Shown here: piece after piece, positions 12,289-26,330 of the stretch
Layout: every line of letters starts with the position of its first letter
How positions within the stretch are numbered: the first letter of the stretch is position 1
Assembly: GCA_914767715.1 (NCBI GenBank)
Contig: OU612069.1
Span: forward strand, 15,809,387 to 15,869,386
Direction: 5' to 3'
DNA length: 60,000 nucleotides
From: Membranipora membranacea
Taxonomy: Eukaryota > Bryozoa > Gymnolaemata > Cheilostomatida > Membraniporidae
Translations under genes and position numbers: made by a program
The notes under the pieces: model-generated
What the model saw: only the letters and a program-made list of their open reading frames with translations
What the model was told of the DNA's origin: nothing
Database searches by the model: none

Positions 12289-15200
12289 TTGCAAAACACC
12301 TCGATAGAATACGCATCGTCACAGGGAGCTAATATTTTATATGAGATATAGGGACGTCATCGCGAACGTCAAAACAGAGTTTCATGCGTTTCTAAGCGAG
12401 CAAGCAATTCATCCCAATTATTGGCCAATCTCCCCAGGACCGTACCTATCGATTTTCGTCAATTTCTGGCAAAACACCTCGATAGAATGCGCATAGTCAC
12501 AGGGAGCTAATATTTTATATGATATATAGGGACGTCATTGCGAACGTCAAAACAGAGTTCCAAGCGTTTCTAAGCGAGTAAGGAATTCTGCCCAATTATT
12601 GGCAAATTTCCCCAGGACCGTACCTATCGATTTTTGTCAATTTCTTGCAAAACACCTCGATAGAATACGCATCGTCACAGGGAGGTAATACTTTATATGA
12701 GATATAGGGACGTCATCGCGAACGTCAAAACAGAGTTTCATGCGTTTCTAAGCGAGTAAGGAATTCTGCCCAATTATTGGCCAATTTCCCCAGGACCGTA
12801 CCTATCGATTTTTGTCAATTTCTTGCAAAACACCTCGATAGAATACACATCGTCACAGGGAACTAATATTTTATATGAGATATAGGGACGTCATCGCGAA
12901 TGTCAAAACAGAGTTTCAAGTGTTTCTAAGTGAGTAAGGAATTCTGCCCAATTATTGGCCAATTTCCCCAGGACCGTACCTATCGATTTTTGTCAATTTC
13001 TTGCAAAACACCTCGATAGAATACGCATCGTCACAGGGAGCTAATATTTAATATGAGATATAGGGACGTCATTGCGAACTTCAAAACAGAGTTTCATGCG
13101 TTTCTAAGCGAGTAAGGAATTCTGCCCAATTATTGGCCAATTTCCCCAGGACCGTACCTATCGATTTTTGTCATTTTTTGCAAAACACCATGATAGAATA
13201 CTCATCGTCAACAGGAGCTAATATTTTATATGAGATATAGGGACGTCATCGCGAACGTCAAAACAGAGTTTCATGCGTTTCTAAGCGAGTAAGGAATTCT
13301 GCCCAATTATTGGCCAATTTCCCCAGGACCGTACTTATCGATTTTTGTCAATTTCTTGCAAAACACCTCGATAGAATACGCATCGTCACAGGGAGCTAAT
13401 ATTTTATATAAGATATGGGGAAGTCATCGCGAACGTCAAAACAGAGTTTCATGCGTTTCTAAGCGAGCAAGCAATTCATCCCAATTATTGGCCAATCTCC
13501 CCAGGACCGTACCTATCGATTTTCGTCAATTTCTGGCAAAACACCTCGATAGAATGCGCATAGTCACAGGGAACTAATATTTTATATGAGATATAGGGAC
13601 GTCATTGCGAACGTCAAAACAGAGTTTCAAGCGTTTCTAAGCGAGTAAGGAATTCTGCCCAATTATTGGCCAATTTCCCCAGGACCGTACCTATCGATTT
13701 TTGTCAATTTCTTGCAAAACACCTCGATAGAATACGCATCGTCACAGGGAGCTAATATTTTATATGAGATATAGGGACGTCATTGCGAACGTCAAAACAG
13801 AGTTTCAAGCGTTTCTAAGCGAGTAAGGAATTCTGCCCAATTATTGGCCAATTTCCCCAGGACCGTACCTATCGATTTTTGTCAATTTTTGCAAAACACC
13901 ATGATAGAATACTCATCGTCAACAGGAGCTAATATTTTATATGAGATATAGGGACGTCATCGCGAACGTCAAAACAGAGTTTCATGCGTTTCTAAGCGAG
14001 TAAGGAATTCTGCCCAATTATTGGCCAATTTCCCCAGGACCGTACCTATCGATTTTTGTCAATTTCTTGCAAAACACCTCGATAGAATACGCATCGTCAC
14101 AGGGAACTAATATTTTATATGAGATATAGGGACGTCATCGCGAATGTCAAAACAGAGTTTCAAGTGTTTCTAAGTGAGTAAGGAATTCTGCCCAATTATT
14201 GGCAAATTTCCCCAGGACCGTACCTATCGATTTTTGTCAATTTCTGGCAAAACACCTCGATAGAATACGCATCGTCACAGGGAGCTAATACTTTATATGA
14301 GATATAGGGACGTCATTGCGAACTTCAAAACAGAGTTTCAAGTGTTTCTAAGTGAGTAAGGAATTCTGCCCAATTATTGGCCAATTTCCCCAGGACCGTA
14401 CCTATCGTTATTTGTCAATTTCTGGCAAAACACCTCGATAGAATACGCATCGTCACAGGGAGCTAATATTTTATATGAGATATAGGGACGTCATTGCGAA
14501 CGTCAAAACAGAGTTTCAAGCGTGTCTAAGTGAGTAAGGAATTCTGCCCAATTATTGGCCAATTTCCCCAGGACCGTACCTATCGATTTTTGTCATTTTT
14601 TGCAAAACACCATGATAGAATACTCATCGTCAACAGGAGCTAATATTTTATATGAGATATAGGGACGTCATCGCGAACGTCAAAACAGAGTTTCATGCGT
14701 TTCTAAGCGAGTAAGGAAAACTGGCCAATTATTGGCCAATTTCCCCAGGACCGTACTTATCGATTTCTGTCAATTTCTTGCAAAACACCTCGATAGAATA
14801 CGCATCGTCACAGGGAGCTAATATTTTATATGAGATATAGGGACGTCATCGCGAACGTCAAAACAGAGTTTCAAGCGTTTCTAAGCGAGTAAGGAATTCT
14901 GCCCAATTATTGGCCAATTTCCCCAGGACCGTACCTATCGATTTTTGTCAATTTCTTGCAAAACACCTCGATAGAATACGCATCGTCACAGGGAGCTAAT
15001 ACTTTATATGAGATATAGGGACGTCATCGCGAACGTCAAAACAGAGTTTCATGCGTTTCTAAGCGAGTAAGGAATTCTGCCCAATTATTGGCCAATTTCC
15101 CCAGGACCGTACCTATCGATTTTTGTCATTTTTTGCAAAACACCATGATAGAATACTCATCGTCAACAGGAGCTAATATTTTATATGAGATATAGGGACG

Positions 15201-15299
15201 TCATCGCGAACGTCAAAACAGAGTTTCATGCGTTTCTAAGCGAGTAAGGAATTCTGCCCAATTATTGGCCAATTTCCCCAGGACCGTACTTATCGATTT

Positions 15300-18200
15300 T
15301 TGCCAATTTCTTGCAAAACACCTCCATAGAATACGCATCGTCACAGGGAGCTAATATTTTATATAAGATATGGGGAAGTCATCGCGAACGTCAAAACAGA
15401 GTTTCATGCGTTTCTAAGCGAGCAAGCAATTCATCCCAATTATTGGCCAATCTCCCCAGGACCGTACCTATCGATTTTCGTCAATTTCTGGCAAAACACC
15501 TCGATAGAATGTGCATAGTCACAGGGAACTAATATTTTATATGAGATATAGGGACGTCATTGCGAACGTCAAAACAGAGTTTCAAGCGTTTCTAAGCGAG
15601 TAAGGAATTCTGCCCAATTATTGGCCAATTTCCCCAGGACCGTACCTATCGATTTTTGTCAATTTCTTGCAAAACACCTCGATAGAATACGCATCGTCAC
15701 AGGGAGCTAATATTTTATATGAGATATAGGGACGTCATTGCGAACGTCAAAACAGAGTTTCAAGCGTTTCTAAGCGAATAAGGAATTCTGCCCAATTATT
15801 GGCCAATTTCCCCAGGACCGTACCTATCGATTTTTGTCAATTTTTGCAAAACACCATGATCGAATACTCATCGTCAACAGGAGCTAATATTTTATATGAG
15901 ATATAGGGACGTCATCGCGAACGTCAAAACAGAGTTTCATGCGTTTCTAAGCGAGTAAGGAATTCTGCCCAATTATTGGCCAATTTCCCCAGGACCGTAC
16001 CTATCGTTATTTGTCAATTTCTGGCAAAACACCTCGATAGAATACGCATCGTCACAGGGAGCTAATATTTTATATGAGATATAGGGACGTCATTGCGAAC
16101 GTCAAAACAGAGTTTCAAGCGTGTCTAATTGAGTAAGGAATTCTGCCCAATTATTGGCCAATTTCCCCAGGACCGTACCTATCAATTTTCGTCAATTTCT
16201 GGCAAAACACCTCGATAGAATACGCGTCGTCACAGGGAGCTAATATTTTATATGAGATATAGGGACGTCATCGCGAACGTCAAAACAGAGTTTCATGCGT
16301 TTCTAAGCGAGTAAGGAATTCTGCCCAATTATTGGCCAATTTCCCCAGGACCGTACCTATCGATTTTTGTCATTTTTTGCAAAACACCATGATAGAATAC
16401 TCATCGTCAACAGGAGCTAATATTTTATATGAGATATAGGGACGTCATCGCGAACGTCAAAACAGAGTTTCATGCGTTTCTAAGCGAGTAAGGAAAACTG
16501 GCCAATTATTGGCCAATTTCCCAAGGACCGTACTTATCGATTTTTGTCAATTTCTTGCAAAACACCTCGATAGAATACGCATCGTCACAGGGAGCTAATA
16601 TTTTATATGAGATATAGGGACGTCATCGCGAACGTCAAAACAGAGTTTCATGCGTTTCTAAGCGAGCAAGCAATTCATCCCAATTATTGGCCAATCTCCC
16701 CAGGACCGTACCTATCGATTTTCGTCAATTTCTGGCAAAACACCTCGATAGAATGCGCATAGTCACAGGGAGCTAATATTTTATATGATATATAGGGACG
16801 TCATTGCGAACGTCAAAACAGAGTTCCAAGCGTTTCTAAGCGAGTAAGGAATTCTGCCCAATTATTGGCCAATTTCCCCAGGACCGTACCTATCGATTTT
16901 TGTCAATTTCTTGCAAAACACCTCGATAGAATACACATCGTCACAGGGAACTAATATTTTATATGAGATATAGGGACGTCATCGCGAATGTCAAAACAGA
17001 GTTTCAAGTGTTTCTAAGTGAGTAAGAAATTCTGCCCAATTATTGGCCAATTTCCCCAGGACCGTACCTATCGATTTTTGTCAATTTCTTGCAAAACACC
17101 TCGATAGAATACGCATCGTCACAGGGAGCTAATATTTAATATGAGATATAGGGACGTCATTGCGAACTTCAAAACAGAGTTTCATGCGTTTCTAAGCGAG
17201 TAAGGAATTCTGCCCAATTATTGGCCAATTTCCCCAGGACCGTACCTATCGATTTTTGTCATTTTTTGCAAAACACCATGATAGAATACTCATCGTCAAC
17301 AGGAGCTAATATTTTATATGAGATATAGGGACGTCATCGCGAACGTCAAAACAGAGTTTCATGCGTTTCTAAGCGAGTAAGGAATTCTGCCCAATTATTG
17401 GCCAATTTCCCCAGGACCGTACTTATCGATTTTTGTCAATTTCTTGCAAAACACCTCGATAGAATACGCATCGTCACAGGGAGCTAATATTTTATATAAG
17501 ATATGGGGAAGTCATCGCGAACGTCAAAACAGAGTTTCATGCGTTTCTAAGCGAGCAAGCAATTCATCCCAATTATTGGCCAATCTCCCCAGTACCGTAC
17601 CTATCGATTTTCGTCAATTTCTGGCAAAACACCTCGATAGAATGCGCATCGTCACAGGGAGCTAATATTTAATATGAGATATAGGGACGTCATTGCGAAC
17701 TTCAAAACAGAGTTTCATGCGTTTCTAAGCGAGTAAGGAATTCTGCCCAATTATTGGCCAATTTCCCCAGGACCGTACCTATCGATTTTTGTCATTTTTT
17801 GCAAAACACCATGATAGAATACTCATCGTCAACAGGAGCTAATATTTTATATGAGATATAGGGACGTCATCGCGAACGTCAAAACAGAGTTTCATGCGTT
17901 TCTAAGCGAGTAAGGAATTCTGCCCAATTATTGGCCAATTTCCCCAGGACCGTACTTATCGATTTTTGTCAATTTCTTGCAAAACACCTCGATAGAATAC
18001 GCATCGTCACAGGGAGCTAATATTTTATATAAGATATGGGGAAGTCATCGCGAACGTCAAAACAGAGTTTCATGCGTTTCTAAGCGAGCAAGCAATTCAT
18101 CCCAATTATTGGCCAATCTCCCCAGGACCGTACCTATCGATTTTCGTCAATTTCTGGCAAAACACCTCGATAGAATGCGCATAGTCACAGGGAACTAATA

Positions 18201-20000
18201 TTTTATATGAGATATAGGGACGTCATTGCGAACGTCAAAACAGAGTTTCAAGCGTTTCTAAGCGAGTAAGGAATTCTGCCCAATTATTGGCCAATTTCCC
18301 CAGGACCGTACCTATCGATTTTTGTCAATTTCTTGCAAAACACCTCGATAGAATACGCATCGTCACAGGGAGCTAATATTTTATATGAGATATAGGGACG
18401 TCATAGCGAACGTCAAAACAGAGTTTCAAGCGTTTCTAAGCGAGTAAGGAATTCTGCCCAATTATTGGCCAATTTCCCCAGGACCGTACCTATCGATTTT
18501 TGTCAATTTTTGCAAAACACCATGATCGAATACTCATCGTCAACAGGAGCTCATATTTTATATGAGATATAGGGACGTCATCGCGAACGTCAAAACAGAG
18601 TTTCATGCGTTTCTAAGCGAGTAAGGAATTCTGCCCAATTATTGGCCAATTTCCCCAGGACCGTACCTATCGATTTTTGTCAATTTCTTGCAAAACACCT
18701 CGATAGAATACGCATCGTCACAGGGAACTAATATTTTATATGAGATATAGGGACGTCATCGCGAATGTCAAAACAGAGTTTCAAGTGTTTCTAAGTGAGT
18801 AAGGAATTCTGCCCAATTATTGGCAAATTTCCCCAGGACCGTACCTATCGATTTTTGTCAATTTCTGGCAAAACACCTCGATAGAATACGCATCGTCACA
18901 GGGAGCTAATACTTTATATGAGATATAGGGACGTCATTGCGAACTTCAAAACAGAGTTTCAAGTGTTTCTAAGTGAGTAAGGAATTCTGCCCAATTATTG
19001 GCCAATTTCCCCAGGACCGTACCTATCGATTTTTGTCATTTTTTGCAAAACACCATGATAGAATACTCATCGTCAACAGGAGCTAATATTTTATATGAGA
19101 TATAGGGACGTCATCGCGAACGTCAAAACAGAGTTTCATGCGTTTCTAAGCGAGTAAGGAATTCTGCCCAATTATTGGCCAATTTCCCCAGGACCGTACT
19201 TATCGATTTTTGCCAATTTCTTGCAAAACACCTCCATAGAATACGCATCGTCACAGGGAGCTAATATTTTATATAAGATATGGGGAAGTCATCGCGAACG
19301 TCAAAACAGAGTTTCATGCGTTTCTAAGCGAGCAAGCAATTCATCCCAATTATTGGCCAATCTCCCCAGGACCGTACCTATCGATTTTCGTCAATTTCTG
19401 GCAAAACACCTCGATAGAATGTGCATTGTCACAGGGAACTAATATTTTATATGAGATATAGGGACGTCATTGCGAACGTCAAAACAGAGTTTCAAGCGTT
19501 TCTAAGCGAGTAAGGAATTCTGCCCAATTATTGGCCAATTTCCCCAGGACCGTACCTATCGATTTTTGTCAATTTCTTGCAAAACACCTCGATAGAATAC
19601 GCATCGTCACAGGGAGCTAATATTTTATATGAGATATAGGGACGTCATTGCGAACGTCAAAACAGAGTTTCAAGCGTTTCTAAGCGAATAAGGAATTCTG
19701 CCCAATTATTGGCCAATTTCCCCAGGACCGTACCTATCGATTTTTGTCAATTTTTGCAAAACACCATGATCGAATACTCATCGTCAACAGGAGCTAATAT
19801 TTTATATGAGATATAGGGACGTCATCGCGAACGTCAAAACAGAGTTTCATGCGTTTCTAAGCGAGTAAGGAATTCTGCCCAATTATTGGCCAATTTCCCC
19901 AGGACCGTACCTATCGATTTTTGTCAATTTCTTGCAAAACACCTCGATAGAATACGCATCGTCACAGGGAACTAATATTTTATATGAGATATAGGGACGT
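15300..20000 (+). repeat. Satellite block repeated at 3910 bp offset (22 monomers)
   Basis: Rare variants TGCCAATTTC (15301 and 19211), ACCTCCATAGAAT, GAATGTGCAT, and TAAGCGAATA (15771 and 19681) recur at exactly 3910 bp displacement and in the same order. The shared block is at least ~500 bp. The interval between the two copies is satellite of other types. Confidence 0.85.
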
Positions 20001-23000
20001 CATCGCGAATGTCAAAACAGAGTTTCAAGTGTTTCTAAGTGAGTAAGGAATTCTGCCCAATTATTGGCAAATTTCCCCAGGACCGTACCTATCGATTTTT
20101 GTCAATTTCTGGCAAAACACCTTGATAGAATACGCATCGTCACAGGGAGCTAATACTTTATATGAGATATAGGGACGTCATTGCGAACTTCAAAACAGAG
20201 TTTCAAGTGTTTCTAAGTGAGTAAGGAATTCTGCCCAATTATTGGCCAATTTCCCCAGGACCGTACCTATCGTTATTTGTCAATTTCTGGCAAAACACCT
20301 CGATAGAATACGCATCGTCACAGGGAGCTAATATTTTATATGAGATATAGGGACGTCATTGCGAACGTCAAAACAGAGTTTCAAGCGTGTCTAAGTGAGT
20401 AAGGAATTCTGCCCAATTATTGGCCAATTTCCCCAGGACCGTACCTACCAATTTTTGTCATTTTTTGCAAAACACCATGATAGAATACTCATCGTCAACA
20501 GGAGCTAATATTTTATATGAGATATAGGGACGTCATCGCGAACGTCAAAACAGAGTTTCATGCGTTTCTAAGCGAGTAAGGAATTCTGCCCAATTATTGG
20601 CCAATTTCCCCAGGACCGTACTTATCGATTTTTGTCAATTTCTTGCAAAACACCTCGATAGAATACGCATCGTCACAGGGAGCTAATATTTTATATAAGA
20701 TATGGGGAAGTCATCACGAACGTCAAAACAGAGTTTCATGCGTTTCTAAGCGAGCAAGCAATTCATCCCAATTATTGGCCAATCTCCCCAGGACCGTACC
20801 TATCGATTTTCGTCAATTTCTGGCAAAACACCTCGATAGAATGCGCATAGTCACAGGGAGCTAATATTTTATATGATATATAGGGACGTCATTGCGAACG
20901 TCAAAACAGAGTTTCAAGCGTGTCTAATTGAGTAAGGAATTCTGCCCAATTATTGGCCAATTTCCCCAGGACCGTACCTATCAATGTTCGTCAATTTCTG
21001 GCAAAACACCTCGATAGAATACGCATCGTCACAGGGAGCTAATATTTTATATGAGATATAGGGACGTCATCGCGAACGTCAAAACAGAGTTTCATGCGTT
21101 TCTAAGCGAGTAAGGAATTCTGCCCAATTATTGGCCAATTTCCCCAGGACCGTACCTATCGATTTTTGTCATTTTTTGCAAAACACCATGATAGAATACT
21201 CATCGTCAACAGGAGCTAATATTTTATATGAGATATAGGGACGTCATCGCGAACGTCAAAACAGAGTTTCATGCGTTTCTAAGCGAGTAAGGAAAACTGG
21301 CCAATTATTGGCCAATTTCCCAAGGACCGTACTTATCGATTTTTGTCAATTTCTTGCAAAACACCTCGATAGAATACGCATCGTCACAGGGAGCTAATAT
21401 TTTATATGAGATATAGGGACGTCATCGCGAACGTCAAAACAGAGTTTCATGCGTTTCTAAGCGAGCAAGCAATTCATCCCAATTATTGGCCAATCTCCCC
21501 AGCACCGTACCTATCGATTTTCGTCAATTTCTGGCAAAACACCTCGATAGAATGCGCATAGTCACAGGGAGCTAATATTTTATATGATATATAGGGACGT
21601 CATTGCGAACGTCAAAACAGAGTTCCAAGCGTTTCTAAGCGAGTAAGGAATTCTGCCCAATTATTGGCCAATTTCCCCAGGACCGTACCTATCGATTTTT
21701 GTCAATTTCTTGCAAAACACCTCGATAGAATACACATCGTCACAGGGAACTAATATTTTATATGAGATATAGGGACGTCATCGCGAATGTCAAAACAGAG
21801 TTTCAAGTGTTTCTAAGTGAGTAAGGAATTCTGCGCAATTATTGGCCAATTTCCCCAGGACCGTACCTATCGATTTTTGTCAATTTCTTGCAAAACACCT
21901 CGATAGAATACGCATCGTCACAGGGAGCTAATATTTAATATGAGATATAGGGACGTCATTGCGCACGTCAAAACAGAGTTTCATGCGTTTCTAAGCGAGA
22001 AAGGAATTCTGCCCAATTATTGGCCAATTTCCCCAGGACCGTACCTATCGATTTTTGTCATTTTTTGCAAAACACCATGATAGAATACTCATCGTCAACA
22101 GGAGCTAATATTTTATATGAGATATAGGGACGTCATCGCGAACGTCAAAACAGAGTTTCATGCGTTTCTAAGCGAGTAAGGAATTCTGCCCAATTATTGG
22201 CCAATTTCCCCAGGACCGTACTTATCGATTTTTGTCAATTTCTTGCAAAACACCTCGATAGAATACGCATCGTCACAGGGAGCTAATATTTTATATAAGA
22301 TATGGGGAAGTCATCGCGAACGTCAAAACAGAGTTTCATGCGTTTCTAAGCGAGCAAGCAATTCATCCCAATTATTGGCCAATCTCCCCAGGACCGTGCC
22401 TATCGATTTTCGTCAATTTCTGGCAAAACACCTCGATAGAATGCGCATAGTCACAGGGAACTAATATTTTATATGAGATATAGGGACGTCATTGTGGACG
22501 TCAAAACAGAATTTCAAGCGTTTCTAAGCGAGTAAGGAATTCTGCCCAATTATTGGCCAATTTCCCCAGGACCGTACCTATCGATTTTTGTCAATTTCTT
22601 GCAAAACACCTCGATAGAATACGCATCGTCACAGGGAGCTAATATTTTATATGAGATATAGGGACGTCATTGCGAACGTCAAAACAGAGTTTCAAGCGTT
22701 TCTAAGCGAGTAAGGAATTCTGCCCAATTATTGGCCAATTTCCCCAGGACCGTACCTATCGATTTTTGTCAATTTTTGCAAAACACCATGATCGAATACT
22801 CATCGTCAACAGGAGCTAATATTTTATATGAGATATAGGGACGTCATCGCGAACGTCAAAACAGAGTTTCATGCGTTTCTAAGCGAGTAAGGAATTCTGC
22901 CCAATTATTGGCCAATTTCCCCAGGACCGTACCTATCGATTTTTGTCAATTTCTTGCAAAACACCTCGATAGAATACGCATCGTCACAGGGAACTAATAT

Positions 23001-23886
23001 TTTATATGAGATATAGGGACGTCATCGCGAATGTCAAAACAGAGTTTCAAGTGTTTCTAAGTGAGTAAGGAATTCTGCCCAATTATTGGCAAATTTCCCC
23101 AGGACCGTACCTATCGATTTTTGTCAATTTCTGGCAAAACACCTCGATAGAATACGCATCGTCACAGGGAGCTAATACTTTATATGAGATATAGGGACGT
23201 CATTGCGAACTTCAAAACAGAGTTTCAAGTGTTTCTAAGTGAGTAAGGAATTCTGCCCAATTATTGGCCAATTTCCCCAGGACCGTACCTATCGTTATTT
23301 GTCAATTTCTGGCAAAACACCTCGATAGAATACGCATCGTCACAGGGAGCTAATATTTTATATGAGATATAGGGACGTCATTGCGAACGTCAAAACAGAG
23401 TTTCAAGCGTGTCTAAGTGAGTAAGGAATTCTGCCCAATTATTGGCCAATTTCCCCAGGACCGTACCTACCAATTTTTGTCATTTTTTGCAAAACACCAT
23501 GATAGAATACTCATCGTCAACAGGAGCTAATATTTTATATGAGATATAGGGACGTCATCGCGAACGTCAAAACAGAGTTTCATGCGATTCTAAGCGAGTA
23601 AGGAATTCTGCCCAATTATTGGCCAATTTCCCCAGGACCGTACTTATCGATTTTTGTCAATTTCTTGCAAAACACCTCGATAGAATACGCATCGTCACAG
23701 GGAGCTAATATTTTATATAAGATATGGGGAAGTCATCACGAACGTCAAAACAGAGTTTCATGCGTTTCTAAGCGAGCAAGCAATTCATCCCAATTATTGG
23801 CCAATCTCCCCAGGACCGTACCTATCGATTTTCGTCAATTTCTGGCAAAACACCTCGATAGAATGCGCATAGTCACAGGGAGCTAA
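19221..23886 (+). repeat. 3022 bp, 17-monomer duplication
   Basis: Several markers recur at +3022 bp. The ATAAGATATGG monomer is at 19221 and 22243 and again at 20643 and 23665. The unusual GTACCTACCAATTTTTG is at 20441 and 23463. CATCACGAACG is at about 20713 and 23735. The monomer-type order matches over 19221-20864 and 22243-23886, while the DNA between is partly different. Confidence 0.85.
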
Positions 23887-23899
23887 TATTTTATATGAT

Positions 23900-26330
23900 A
23901 TATAGGGACGTCATTGCGAACGTCAAAACAGAGTTTCAAGCGTTTCTAAGCGAGTAAGGAATTCTGCCCAATTATTGGCCAATTTCCCCAGGACTGTACC
24001 TATCGATTTTTGTCAATTTCTTGCAAAACACCTCGATAGAATACGCATCGTTACAGGGAGCTAATACTTTATATGAGATATAGGGACGTCATCGCGAACG
24101 TCAAAACAGAGTTTCATGCATTTCTAAGCGAGTAAGGAATTCTGCCCAATTATTGGCCAATTTCCCCAGGACCGTACCTATCGAATTTTGTCAATTTCTT
24201 GCAAAACACCTCGATAGAATACACATCGTCACAGGGAACTAATATTTTATATGAGATATAGGGACGTCATCGCGAATGTCAAAACAGAGTTTCAAGTGTT
24301 TCTAAGTGAGTAAGGAATTCTGCCCAATTATTGGCCAATTTCCCCAGGACCGTACCTATCGATTTTTGTCAATTTCTCGCAAAACACCTCGATAGAATAC
24401 GCATCGTCACAGGGAGCTAATATTTAATATGAGATATAGGGACGTCATTGCGAACTTCAAAACAGAGTTTCATGCGTTTCTAAGCGAGTAAGGAATTCTG
24501 CCCGATTATTGGCCAATTTCCCCAGGACCGTACCTATCGATTTTTGTCATTTTTTGCAAAACACCATGATAGAATACTCATCGTCAACAGGAGCTAATAT
24601 TTTATATGAGATATAGGGACGTCATCGCGAACGTCAAAACAGATTTTCATGCGTTTCTAAGCGAGTAAGGAATTCTGCCCAATTATTGGCCAATTTCCCC
24701 AGGACCGTACCTATCAATTTTCGTCAATTTCTGGCAAAACACCTCGATAGAATACGCATCGTCACAGGGAGCTAATACTTTATATGAGATATAGGGACGT
24801 CATTGCGAACTTCAAAACAGAGTTTCAAGTGTTTCTAAGTGAGTAAGGAATTCTGCCCAATTATTGGCCAATTTCCCCAGGACCGTACCTATCGTTATTT
24901 GTCAATTTCTGGCAAAACACCTCGATAGAATACGCATCGTCACAGGGAGCTAATATTTTATATGAGATATAGGGACGTCATCGCGAACGTCAAAACAGAG
25001 TTTCATGCGTTTCTAAGCGAGCAAGCAATTCATCCCAATTATTGGCCAATCTCCCCAGGACCGTACCTATCGATTTTCGTCAATTTCTGGCAAAACACCT
25101 CGATAGAATGCGCATAGTCACAGGGAGCTAATATTTTATATGATATATAGGGACGTCATTGCGAACGTCAAAACAGAGTTTCAAGCGTTTCTAAGCGAGT
25201 AAGGAATTCTGCCCAATTATTGGCCAATTTCCCCAGGACTGTACCTATCGATTTTTGTCAATTTCTTGCAAAACACCTCGATAGAATACGCATCGTTACA
25301 GGGAGCTAATACTTTATATGAGATATAGGGACGTCATCGCGAACGTCAAAACAGAGTTTCATGCATTTCTAAGCGAGTAAGGAATTCTGCCCAATTATTG
25401 GCCAATTTCCCCAGGACCGTACCTATCGATTTTTGTCAATTTCTTGCAAAACACCTCGATAGAATACACATCGTCACAGGGAACTAATATTTTATATGAG
25501 ATATAGGGACGTCATCGCGAATGTCAAAACAGAGTTTCAAGTGTTTCTAAGTGAGTAAGGAATTCTGCCCAATTATTGGCCAATTTCCCCAGGACCGTAC
25601 CTATCGATTTTTGTCAATTTCTCGCAAAACACCTCGATAGAATACGCATCGTCACAGGGAGCTAATATTTAATATGAGATATAGGGACGTCATTGCGAAC
25701 TTCAAAACAGAGTTTCATGCGTTTCTAAGCGAGTAAGGAATTCTGCCCGATTATTGGCCAATTTCCCCAGGACCGTACCTATCGATTTTTGTCATTTTTT
25801 GCAAAACACCATGATAGAATACTCATCGTCAACAGGAGCTAATATTTTATATGAGATATAGGGACGTCATCGCGAACGTCAAAACAGAGTTTCATGCGTT
25901 TCTAAGCGAGTAAGGAATTCTGCCCAATTATTGGCCAATTTCCCCAGGACCGTACCTATCAATTTTCGTCAATTTCTGGCAAAACACCTCGATAGAATAC
26001 GCATCGTCACAGGGAGCTAATATTTTATATGAGATATAGGGACGTCATTGCGAACGTCAAAACAGAGTTTCAAGCGTGTCTAATTGAGTAAGGAATTCTG
26101 CCCAATTATTGGCCAATTTCCCCAGGACCGTACCTATCGATTTTTGTCAATTTCTTGCAAAACACCTCGATAGAATACGCATCGTCACAGGGAGCTAATA
26201 TTTAATATGAGATATAGGGACGTCATTGCGAACTTCAAAACAGAGTATCATGCGTTTCTAAGCGAGTAAGGAATTCTGCCCAATTATTGGCCAATTTCCC
26301 CAGGACCGTACCTATCGATTTTTGTCATTT
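23900..26330 (+). repeat. Tandem duplication of a 1245 bp, 7-monomer block
   Basis: Four independent rare changes recur at exactly 1245 bp: GGACTGTACC at 23991 and 25236; ATCGTTACAGG near 24048 and 25293; TTCATGCATTTC near 24114 and 25359; and TTTCTCGCAAAACACC near 24374 and 25619. A CCCGATTATTGG change near 24502 and 25747 also fits. The two copies are adjacent or nearly so. Confidence 0.88.
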
